Of a DNA stretch of 64,000 bases, positions 18,004 to 24,641 are shown one piece after another. Each line of letters starts with the position of its first letter. The stretch's first letter is position 1. A program made the translations under genes and the position numbers. Source of the stretch: Pararhodobacter aggregans (GTDB taxonomy: Bacteria > Pseudomonadota > Alphaproteobacteria > Rhodobacterales > Rhodobacteraceae); assembly GCF_003075525.1 (NCBI RefSeq), contig NZ_QDDR01000001.1, forward strand, positions 62,001-126,000. The letters run 5' to 3'. The notes beneath the pieces were generated by a model. It was not told the origin of the DNA and did not search any database. It was given only the letters and a program-made list of their open reading frames with translations.

Positions 18004-18912
18004 CTAGCGCCGCAGGGCCAGGCGGCTGATGGCCAGCCCGCCCAGGATCAGCCCCAGCGCCAGCAGGAATTGCGGCGGCAGCGGTTCGGACAGGATCAGC
18101 ATGCCGAAGATCACCGACCAGACCGGCACCTGATAATTGGTCTGCGTCAGGAAGGTCGGCCCCGCCGTGCGGATCACATGCACCATCAAGAGCGAGGCCA
18201 GCGCGGTGGGCAGCAGCCCGACATAGCCCAGCGCCAGCGCCGGGCGCAGCCCGGGCCAGGCAGGCAGCCCCTCCAGCGTCAGGGTCAGCGGCAGCATCGC
18301 CGCGCAGGCCATGATGACAGACGCGGCGGTATAGGCGATGGGATCGACCCGCGGGCTGCGCCGGGCGATGATCGAGCCGATGGCATAGCACAGCGTCACC
18401 GCCACGCAGGCCAGCCGCGGCAGCACCTGCGGCGCGCCCTCGCCCAGCGACACGCCCTCGGTCCCGATCAGCATGACGACGCCGACCAGCCCCAAAGCGA
18501 AACCGGCGATGCGGGGCAGGGTCAGTTTCTCATCCGGCAGGAAGACATGCGCCAGCACCAGCGTGAACAGCGGCACCAGCGCCATGGTCACGCCGACGAA
18601 GCTGGATTGCACATGCTGCTGGGCCCAGGCCATCAGCATGAAGGGCAGCGCGTTCGAGAAGAAGGCAAAGCCCGCGACATGCGCCCAGATCCGGCGTTCG
18701 GACAAGGGTGGCAGCGGGATCCTGAGCACCGCCAGCAGCAGCGCCAGCGTCAGCGCCGCCACGCTCACCCGGCCGGTCGCCACCCAGGCGGGCGCGATCC
18801 CCTCCAGCGCAATGCGGACGGCCAGGAACCCCGCCCCCCAGATCACGCCGAGCGCGACGACTTCGGCCCAGCTTGTCAGGCCGGGGCGGTAGGGGGTCTG
18901 GGGCTCGGACAT
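18004..18912 (-). CDS. EamA/DMT-family permease
   Basis: 302 residues with about ten hydrophobic helices in two EamA repeats. The first repeat begins WAEVVALGVIWGAGFLAVRI and contains FFSNALPFMLMAWAQQHVQS; the second starts near LPRLACVAVTLCYAIGSIIA. Family members export amino acids or other metabolites, so the substrate is unknown. ATG 18912 (MSEPQTPYRPG) places the first helix correctly; longer upstream frames lack support. It is divergent from paaX, with about 100 bases between starts, so coregulation is possible but unproven. Confidence 0.85.
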   Translation of the reverse strand: MSEPQTPYRPGLTSWAEVVALGVIWGAGFLAVRIALEGIAPAWVATGRVSVAALTLALLLAVLRIPLPPLSERRIWAHVAGFAFFSNALPFMLMAWAQQHVQSSFVGVTMALVPLFTLVLAHVFLPDEKLTLPRIAGFALGLVGVVMLIGTEGVSLGEGAPQVLPRLACVAVTLCYAIGSIIARRSPRVDPIAYTAASVIMACAAMLPLTLTLEGLPAWPGLRPALALGYVGLLPTALASLLMVHVIRTAGPTFLTQTNYQVPVWSVIFGMLILSEPLPPQFLLALGLILGGLAISRLALRR

Positions 18913-19015
18913 CGGGGCCTCGCGCGGTCGGGTTCCGAGGCGTCGCATGGATGGTGAACTTGTGCAAGGCTCTGCCCCTCTCGCCACGGGCGGCGGCGCG
19001 TGGCAGGATGGGGAC

Positions 19016-19891
19016 ATGCCGGATCCCCGTTTCGCCCCCCGATTGACCCAGATTGCCGAGGCGCTGCCGCTGCGCGCCGCCGCCTTCATCGTCACGCTTT
19101 ACGGTGATGCGGTGGTGCCCCGGGGCGGCGAGGTCTGGATCGGCACGATCATCGAGACCTGCGCCACCGTCGGGATCTCGGAAACGCTGGTGCGCACCGC
19201 CGTCTCGCGGCTGGTCGCGGCCGGGCAGCTGGAGGGCTGGCGGCGCGGGCGGCGCAGTTTCTACCGCCTGTCCGAGGCGGCGCTGGCCGAATACGAGGCC
19301 GCGGCGCGCATCATCTATGGCCCGGCCGAGGAAGGCCCGGGCCGCTGGCGTTTCGTGCATCTGCCCGAAACGGGCGGCGAGGCGCTGATGGCCGGGCTTG
19401 AGCGGCGGGGCTATGCGCGTCTGCGGCCGCTGCTGGCGGTCGGTCCGGCGCGGGGGCCGGTGCCGAAAGGATGCCTGTCGTTCGAGGCCGAGCCCGAAGG
19501 CCCGCTGCTGGCCGAATTCGCCGCGCAATCCTGGGACCTTGCACCCCATGCCGCGGCCTATCGCGCCTTTGTCGAGCGTTTCGGCGCGCTGGAGGGCGCC
19601 GCGCCCGCCTCGGGGGCCGAGGCCTTGGCGGCACGGCTGCTGCTGGTCCATTCCTGGCGTCAGGCCCTGTTGCGCGATCCCCGCTTGCCGCTGGCGGCGC
19701 TGCCCGCCGACTGGCCCGGGCAGGCGGCGCGGGCGCTGTTCCACCGGCTCTACCGGGCGCTGTCACCCGCGGCCGATTCGCATATCGGCGCGCGGTTCGA
19801 AGGGGCGCAGGGGCTTTTGCCTGCCGCGGCGCCGGCGGGGATTTCCGAGGCGGGGCAAGGGATTGGCGGAGGGCTGCGGCAAACGGCCTGA
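19016..19891 (+). CDS. paaX: PaaX-family phenylacetyl-CoA-responsive repressor
   Basis: 291 residues from ATG 19016, preceded by AGGATGGGG; an ATG at 18947 lacks this. The N-terminal winged-helix domain is AAAFIVTLYGDAVVPRGGEV, GISETLVRTAVSRLVAAGQL and RRGRRSFYRLS; the PaaX central domain follows (GRWRFVHLPE). PaaX represses paa operons and is released by phenylacetyl-CoA. It lies 216 bases upstream of paaA in the same direction, and the dyads in that gap are plausible targets. The C-terminal 80 residues are less conserved. Confidence 0.85.
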   Translation: MPDPRFAPRLTQIAEALPLRAAAFIVTLYGDAVVPRGGEVWIGTIIETCATVGISETLVRTAVSRLVAAGQLEGWRRGRRSFYRLSEAALAEYEAAARIIYGPAEEGPGRWRFVHLPETGGEALMAGLERRGYARLRPLLAVGPARGPVPKGCLSFEAEPEGPLLAEFAAQSWDLAPHAAAYRAFVERFGALEGAAPASGAEALAARLLLVHSWRQALLRDPRLPLAALPADWPGQAARALFHRLYRALSPAADSHIGARFEGAQGLLPAAAPAGISEAGQGIGGGLRQTA

Positions 19892-19893
19892 TC

Positions 19894-19961
19894 TGTCACA
19901 AACCAGAGCCATAAATTCGTTGATTTGTGACACGTCAGGGCTTATACAGTGACCGAACGGT
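19894..19961 (+). promoter_or_regulatory. paa operon promoter with two operator-like dyads
   Basis: TTGATT (19920-19925)-N17-TATACA (19943-19948) is a good housekeeping promoter. An inverted pair TGTCACAAA (19894-19902) and TTTGTGACA (19924-19932), perfect over 9 bases with arms 30 bases apart (about three helical turns), spans the -35. A second dyad ACCG-AA-CGGT (19952-19961) lies just after the -10 and overlaps GAACGGTCG (19955-19963), which recurs at 39526-39534. Candidate binders are PaaX and a TetR-type regulator. Confidence 0.6.
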
Positions 19962-19981
19962 CGGCGAATTGGGGGGAGCTG

Positions 19982-20092
19982 ATGTCCGAGACCTTCATCT
20001 GCGACGCATTGCGCTGGCCCATCGGGTGGTGCGGCTTTCGCGCCGGGCATCCCCTTGATCCTCACAGAACTCTGAACGTCCGCAAAACCTGA
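19982..20092 (+). pseudogene. Remnant of a thiolase gene (paaJ/pcaF-like 5' end)
   Basis: A 36-codon ORF behind a strong GGGGGGAG ribosome site begins MSETFICDALRWPIGWCGFR. This strongly resembles the start of 3-oxoadipyl-CoA thiolases (type FICDAxRTPIGRYGG), the last enzyme of phenylacetate degradation. Similarity stops after about 20 codons and the frame ends before paaA. The simplest reading is that a paaJ gene once led the operon and was deleted, leaving its promoter, ribosome site and first codons. It could now serve as a leader peptide. No intact thiolase is found elsewhere in the operon. Confidence 0.55.
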
Positions 20093-20107
20093 ACCCAGGA
20101 GGCTGTC

Positions 20108-21085
20108 ATGTATGCACAGATGGTGAAATCCGAGGCGAGCACCGACGATCCCGAACTGCTGGCCGCCTTCCAGGCCCGGATCGACGCGGGCGAGAAGATC
20201 GAGCCCAAGGAATGGATGCCCGAGGCCTATCGCAAGACGCTGATCCGCCAGATCGGCCAGCACGCGCATTCGGAAATCGTCGGTCAGCTGCCCGAGGGCA
20301 ACTGGATCACCCGCGCGCCGACGCTTGAGCGCAAGGCGATCCTACTGGCCAAGGTGCAGGACGAGGCGGGGCATGGCCTCTATCTGTATTGCGCCGCCGA
20401 GACGCTGGGTGTCAGCCGCGACGACCTGACCGAGCAGTTGCTCAACGGGCGGATGAAATATTCCTCCATCTTCAACTATCCGACGCTGACCTGGGCCGAT
20501 ATCGGCGCGGTCGGCTGGCTGGTCGATGGCGCGGCGATCATGAATCAGGTGCCGCTGCAACGGACCTCGTTCGGGCCCTATTCCCGCGCCATGATCCGCA
20601 TCTGCAAGGAAGAGAGCTTTCACCAGCGGCAGGGTTACGACCTGATGCGGGCCATGGCGACCGGCACCGCCGAGCAGAAGGCGATGGCGCAGGACGCGCT
20701 GAACCGCTTCTGGTATCCGGCGCTGATGATGTTCGGGCCCTCCGACAAGGAGTCGATCCATTCCACGCAGTCGATGGCCTGGCGGATCAAGATCAACACC
20801 AATGACGAGCTGCGGCAGAAATTCGTCGACCAGACGGTGCCTCAGGCGCAATACCTCGGGCTGACGATCCCCGACGAGAACCTGGTCTGGAACGACGAGA
20901 AGGGCGGCTGGGATTTCTCCGAGCCCGATTGGTCCGAGTTCTACGAGGTGTTGAAGGGCAACGGCCCCTGCAACACCGACCGGATGGAGGCCCGCCAGAA
21001 GGCCTGGCGCGACGGCGAATGGTTCCGCGAGGGGCTGATGGCGCATGCGCGCAAATCGGCCGCGCGGCGGGTGGCGGCGGAGTAA
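20108..21085 (+). CDS. paaA: Phenylacetyl-CoA epoxidase subunit A (catalytic)
   Basis: 325 residues. This is the catalytic ferritin-fold subunit of the multicomponent monooxygenase that converts phenylacetyl-CoA to the ring 1,2-epoxide. Iron-ligand motifs are visible: [20 protein letters not shown] (carboxylate plus ExxH) and [15 protein letters not shown] (second ExxH). The N-terminal [20 protein letters not shown] and C-terminal [17 protein letters not shown] blocks are characteristic of PaaA. AGGAGGCTGTC precedes ATG 20108. It is the first intact enzyme gene of the paaABCDE operon. Confidence 0.96.
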   Translation: MYAQMVKSEASTDDPELLAAFQARIDAGEKIEPKEWMPEAYRKTLIRQIGQHAHSEIVGQLPEGNWITRAPTLERKAILLAKVQDEAGHGLYLYCAAETLGVSRDDLTEQLLNGRMKYSSIFNYPTLTWADIGAVGWLVDGAAIMNQVPLQRTSFGPYSRAMIRICKEESFHQRQGYDLMRAMATGTAEQKAMAQDALNRFWYPALMMFGPSDKESIHSTQSMAWRIKINTNDELRQKFVDQTVPQAQYLGLTIPDENLVWNDEKGGWDFSEPDWSEFYEVLKGNGPCNTDRMEARQKAWRDGEWFREGLMAHARKSAARRVAAE

Positions 21086-21108
21086 GCGGGGGGTTTTGCA
21101 CCCCCCGC
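21086..21108 (+). promoter_or_regulatory. Intercistronic hairpin between paaA and paaB
   Basis: GCGGGGGG (21086-21093), loop TTTTGCA, CCCCCCGC (21101-21108), immediately after the paaA stop. The operon must continue through it, so it is more likely an mRNA-stability or partial attenuation element than a full terminator. It is followed by CGTATTTTCAGCAGAATGAA, resembling the repeat family at 26845-26927. Confidence 0.5.
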
Positions 21109-21151
21109 ACCCCCCGCAGCGTATTTTCAGCAGAATGAAAGGGCTTTAGCC

Positions 21152-21436
21152 ATGTCCAGCGAATGGCCGCTTTGGGAAGTCTTCATCCGGGGTCAGCACG
21201 GCCTCAACCACCGTCACGTCGGCAGCCTGCACGCACCCGACGCCGAGCTGGCCATCCGCCATGCCCGCGACGTCTATACGCGGCGCAACGAGGGGGTCAG
21301 CATCTGGGTGGTGCCCTCCGCGCAGATCACCGCCTCGAGCCCGTCCGAGAAGGGGCCGCTCTTCGAGCCGGCCAATGACAAGGTCTACCGGCACCCGACA
21401 TTTTACGACATTCCCGATGAAGTGGGGCATATGTGA
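21152..21436 (+). CDS. paaB: Phenylacetyl-CoA epoxidase subunit B
   Basis: 94 residues, the small structural subunit that bridges PaaAC dimers in the epoxidase. Conserved N-terminus WPLWEVFIRGQHGLNHRHVG, then NEGVSIWVVPSAQITAS and a C-terminal HPTFYDIPDEVGHM. Length is normal. Its stop TGA (21434-21436) overlaps the paaC ATG by one base, so the two are coupled. About 65 bases with a hairpin separate it from paaA. Confidence 0.95.
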   Translation: MSSEWPLWEVFIRGQHGLNHRHVGSLHAPDAELAIRHARDVYTRRNEGVSIWVVPSAQITASSPSEKGPLFEPANDKVYRHPTFYDIPDEVGHM

Positions 21437-22284
21437 TGGCCCCCTCATTGTCTGACGTCATGACCCCGGATGCGGCGGCTCTGGCCGCGGCCTCGAAGGG
21501 CGAGGGGCGGGCGCCGCTGGCGGCGGGCTCGGCCGAGCATGACCTCTTCACCGGGCTGACAAGACTGGGCGATACCACCTTGATTCTGGGGCATCGCGTG
21601 TCCGAATGGTGCGGCCACGCGCCGATCCTGGAGGAGGACATCGCGCTGGCCAATATGGCGCTCGATCTGATCGGGCAGACCCAGCTCTGGCTGGGGCTGG
21701 CGGGCGAGGTCGAGGGGCGCGGACGCGATGCCGATGCGCTGGCCTTCCGCCGCGACGCCTGGGACTTTCACAACCTTCTGCTGGTCGAGCGTCCGAATGG
21801 CGATTTCGGCGTGACCCTGATGCGGCAGTTCCTGTTCGATGCGTATCACCTTCCGCTTCTGAAGGCGCTGGAGGGGTCCACCGATGCCCGCATCGCCGCC
21901 ATCGCGCAGAAGGCGGGCAAGGAGGTGGCCTATCACCTGGAGCGCTCGGCCGATCTGGTGATCCGGCTGGGCGACGGGACCGAGGAAAGCCACCGGCGGA
22001 TGCAGGGCGCGCTGGACGCGCTCTGGGGCTATGCCGGCGAGATGTTCCTGGGCGATGCGGTCGATGAGCGGCTGGCGGCGGCGGGGATCATGCCCACGCC
22101 CGAGAGCCTGCGGGCCGAGTGGGACCGGACCATTGACACGGTGCTGGGTGAGGCGACGCTGGTGCGCCCGGCCTCCGACTTCGCGCATAAGGGCGGCAAG
22201 CAGGGGCGGCATTCCGAGCACATGGGGCATCTGCTGACCACGATGCAATGGCTGCAGCGCGCCTATCCGGACGCCAAGTGGTGA
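21436..22284 (+). CDS. paaC: Phenylacetyl-CoA epoxidase subunit C (structural)
   Basis: 282 residues. This ferritin-fold partner of PaaA is non-catalytic in characterised complexes. Motifs: TLILGHRVSEWCGHAPILEE, ALANMALDLIGQTQLWLGLA, DAWDFHNLLLVERPNGDFG, KEVAYHLERSADLVIRLGDG and GRHSEHMGHLLTTMQWLQRA. ATG 21436 gives a TGATG junction with paaB; an in-frame GTG three bases earlier is possible. The 3' end overlaps the paaD start (GTGA). Confidence 0.95.
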   Translation: MAPSLSDVMTPDAAALAAASKGEGRAPLAAGSAEHDLFTGLTRLGDTTLILGHRVSEWCGHAPILEEDIALANMALDLIGQTQLWLGLAGEVEGRGRDADALAFRRDAWDFHNLLLVERPNGDFGVTLMRQFLFDAYHLPLLKALEGSTDARIAAIAQKAGKEVAYHLERSADLVIRLGDGTEESHRRMQGALDALWGYAGEMFLGDAVDERLAAAGIMPTPESLRAEWDRTIDTVLGEATLVRPASDFAHKGGKQGRHSEHMGHLLTTMQWLQRAYPDAKW

Positions 22285-22790
22285 GACCGGCGCTGGAACA
22301 GGTCTGGTCCTGGCTGGGCGAGGTCCCGGACCCCGAGATCCCGGTCATCAGCCTGACCGACCTCGGGATCATCCGCGACGTCGCCTGGGAGGGCGAGACG
22401 CTGGTGGTGACGGTGACGCCGACCTATTCCGGCTGCCCGGCGACCAGCGTCATCAACCTGGAGATCGAGAAGCGGCTGGCCGAGGAGGGGGTCACCGACC
22501 TGCGCCTCAAGCGCCAGCTTTCGCCGCCCTGGACCACCGACTGGATCGCCCCCGCCGCCCGCAACGCCTTGAAAGCCTATGGCATCGCGCCGCCGATCGA
22601 CGGCACGGCGGCGGATGGCGTGCTGGCCGGGCGCATCGCCCGGCTGACCGGCGAGAATGCGGCGGTCGAATGCCCGCGCTGCGGCTCGACCCAGACCGAG
22701 ATGGTCAGCCGCTTCGGCTCCACCCCCTGCAAGGCGGCGTACCGATGCCGCGACTGCTTGGAACCCTTCGACTATTTCAAGTGTATCTGA
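22281..22790 (+). CDS. paaD: PaaD, Fe-S maturation factor for the epoxidase reductase
   Basis: 169 residues from GTG 22281, which overlaps the paaC stop by four bases. N-terminal MIP18/DUF59 domain (PDPEIPVISLTDLGIIRDVA, TPTYSGCPATSVINLEIE) and a C-terminal zinc ribbon (CPRCGSTQTE ... CRDCLEPF). PaaD is required for Fe-S assembly on the epoxidase reductase PaaE. An upstream ATG at 22248 would add 11 residues and overlap paaC further; GTG 22281 is preferred for coupling. Confidence 0.92.
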   Translation: MRPALEQVWSWLGEVPDPEIPVISLTDLGIIRDVAWEGETLVVTVTPTYSGCPATSVINLEIEKRLAEEGVTDLRLKRQLSPPWTTDWIAPAARNALKAYGIAPPIDGTAADGVLAGRIARLTGENAAVECPRCGSTQTEMVSRFGSTPCKAAYRCRDCLEPFDYFKCI

Positions 22791-22799
22791 GGTAAGGCC

Positions 22800-23873
22800 A
22801 TGGCCCGTTTCCTGCCCCTCGACGTGGTCGAGGTGAAGAAAGACACCCGTGACGCGGTCGTCGTCACGCTGCGTCCGCGCCCCGAGGATGCCGAGCGCTT
22901 CGCGTTCATCCAGGGCCAGTACCTGACCTTCCGCCGCGAGTTCGACGGCGAGGAGCTGCGCCGGTCCTATTCGATCTGCGCGGGGCTGGATGAGGGCCTG
23001 CTCAAGGTCGGCATCAAGCGCGTCGACGGCGGCGCGTTCAGCACCTGGGCCAACGAGAACCTGGCGCCCGGCGCGGTGCTGGAAGCCATGCCGCCGATGG
23101 GGAATTTCCACACCGCGCTGGATGCGGGGGCGGGCCGTCATTACCTCGGCTTCGCCGGGGGTTCGGGCATCACCCCGGTCCTGTCGATCCTGAAGACGGT
23201 GCTGGCGCGCGAGCCGAAAAGCCGCTTCACGCTGGTCTATGCCAACCGGCAGATCAACTCGATCATGTTCCGCGAGGATCTGGAGGACTTGAAGAATTCC
23301 TACCTCGGGCGGCTGTCGGTGGTGCATGTGCTGGAGGCAGAAGGTCAGGAAATCGACCTGTTCACAGGCCGGGTCGATGCCGAGAAAATGTCTGCCCTTT
23401 TCACCCATTGGGTCGATCCGGCAAGCGTGGACACCGCCTTCATCTGCGGCCCCGAGCCGATGATGCTGACCATTGCCGCCAGCCTCAAGGAACACGGGCT
23501 GAGCGACGGGCAGATCAAGTTCGAGCTCTTTGCCTCGGGCCAGCCGGGGCGCGCGCGCAAGAAGGCGGTGAGCCAGGTCGCCGACAGCGGCGAAGCCTGC
23601 GAGGCGACGGTGACGCTGGACGGCGCGACCCGCACCTTCCGGATGCCCAAGTCGGGCGAAAGCCTGCTCGATGCGGCGCTGGGGGCCAATCTGGACGCGC
23701 CCTATGCCTGCAAGGCCGGGGTCTGTTCGACCTGCCGCGCCAAGGTGCTGGAGGGCGAGGTCGAGATGATGACCAACCACGCGCTCGAGGATTACGAGGT
23801 CAACCAGGGCTATGTGCTGACCTGCCAATGCTATCCGCTGAGCGACCGCGTCGTCGTCAGCTACGATCAGTGA
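22800..23873 (+). CDS. paaE: Phenylacetyl-CoA epoxidase reductase subunit E
   Basis: 357 residues. FAD-binding ferredoxin reductase domain (RRSYSICAG for flavin; GFAGGSGITPVLSILK for NADPH; FICGPEPMM) followed by a plant-type 2Fe-2S ferredoxin domain at about 270-357 with CKAGVCSTCRAKV and LTCQCYPLS cysteines. It passes electrons from NADPH to the PaaA di-iron site. It starts 9 bases after paaD, with GAGGTAAGGCC as ribosome site. Confidence 0.95.
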   Translation: MARFLPLDVVEVKKDTRDAVVVTLRPRPEDAERFAFIQGQYLTFRREFDGEELRRSYSICAGLDEGLLKVGIKRVDGGAFSTWANENLAPGAVLEAMPPMGNFHTALDAGAGRHYLGFAGGSGITPVLSILKTVLAREPKSRFTLVYANRQINSIMFREDLEDLKNSYLGRLSVVHVLEAEGQEIDLFTGRVDAEKMSALFTHWVDPASVDTAFICGPEPMMLTIAASLKEHGLSDGQIKFELFASGQPGRARKKAVSQVADSGEACEATVTLDGATRTFRMPKSGESLLDAALGANLDAPYACKAGVCSTCRAKVLEGEVEMMTNHALEDYEVNQGYVLTCQCYPLSDRVVVSYDQ

Positions 23874-23880
23874 GGACGCC

Positions 23881-24630
23881 ATGACCGAGATGAGCATCGA
23901 GGACTATCTGGCCCATGGCGGCAAGCTGACCTCGCCCGGGAACGTGCCCGCCCGCTACCGGGGGGAACTCCTGCGGCTGATGGCGTCGTTTGTGGACAGC
24001 GAACTGGCGGCCTCGGCCGGGTTCGCGGATTCGATCAACGACGCGCCGGGGATCAAGAGCCGCATTGCCGCGGCCAAGATCACGCTGGAAAAGGCCGATC
24101 ATGCGGAGCGCGTGCTGCGGCTGATGGCCGAGTTCGGCGTCGATACCGACCGCTACGAGGGCGTGCATCCCTGGGCCGACCGCCTGCCCCGGGACGCCGA
24201 TATCGGCGCGACCCGGCGCGACGGCGACATGCGGCTCTCGGTTTTCCACTACCCGTTGCAGGGCTGGATCGACGCGGTGGTGATGAACGTGCTGCAGGGC
24301 TTGGCGGCCAAGGTGCAGCTGACGGAACTGTCGCAGGTCAGCTACCAGCCGCTGGCCGAGGTGTTCCGCGCCATTGCGCCCGTCGAGGCCCGCCACGCAG
24401 AACTCGGCATCGAGGGCCTGACACAGATCACCCGCACCGAGGGCGGGCGCGCGGCGGCCGAAGCCTCGCTCGCCTATTGGCTGCCGCGGGTGGCGGCAGG
24501 GTTCGGGGCGGCCAATTCGGCGCGCTTCGAACGCCTCAGCCGTCTGGGGCTCCGGCACCGGACCAATGCCGCGATGCTGGCGGAATGGGAGGCCGAGATC
24601 GCCGCCCTCCGCACCGACCTCACGCTCTGA
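23881..24630 (+). CDS. PaaA/PaaC-like ferritin-fold protein of the paa operon
   Basis: 249 residues, assigned to the phenylacetic acid catabolic (PaaA_PaaC) superfamily from its helical bundle and motifs SELAASAGFADSIN, AAKITLEKADHAERVLRLMA (ExxH-type), VLQGLAAKVQLTELSQVSYQ and APVEARHAELGIEGL (second ExxH). It carries more potential iron ligands than PaaC, so it may be catalytic or bind metal. It lies between paaE and paaZ with gaps of 7 and 11 bases, clearly part of the operon. Such an extra subunit is not part of the E. coli paa operon; its function is unknown. Confidence 0.75.
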   Translation: MTEMSIEDYLAHGGKLTSPGNVPARYRGELLRLMASFVDSELAASAGFADSINDAPGIKSRIAAAKITLEKADHAERVLRLMAEFGVDTDRYEGVHPWADRLPRDADIGATRRDGDMRLSVFHYPLQGWIDAVVMNVLQGLAAKVQLTELSQVSYQPLAEVFRAIAPVEARHAELGIEGLTQITRTEGGRAAAEASLAYWLPRVAAGFGAANSARFERLSRLGLRHRTNAAMLAEWEAEIAALRTDLTL

Positions 24631-24641
24631 AAGGACCCGTC

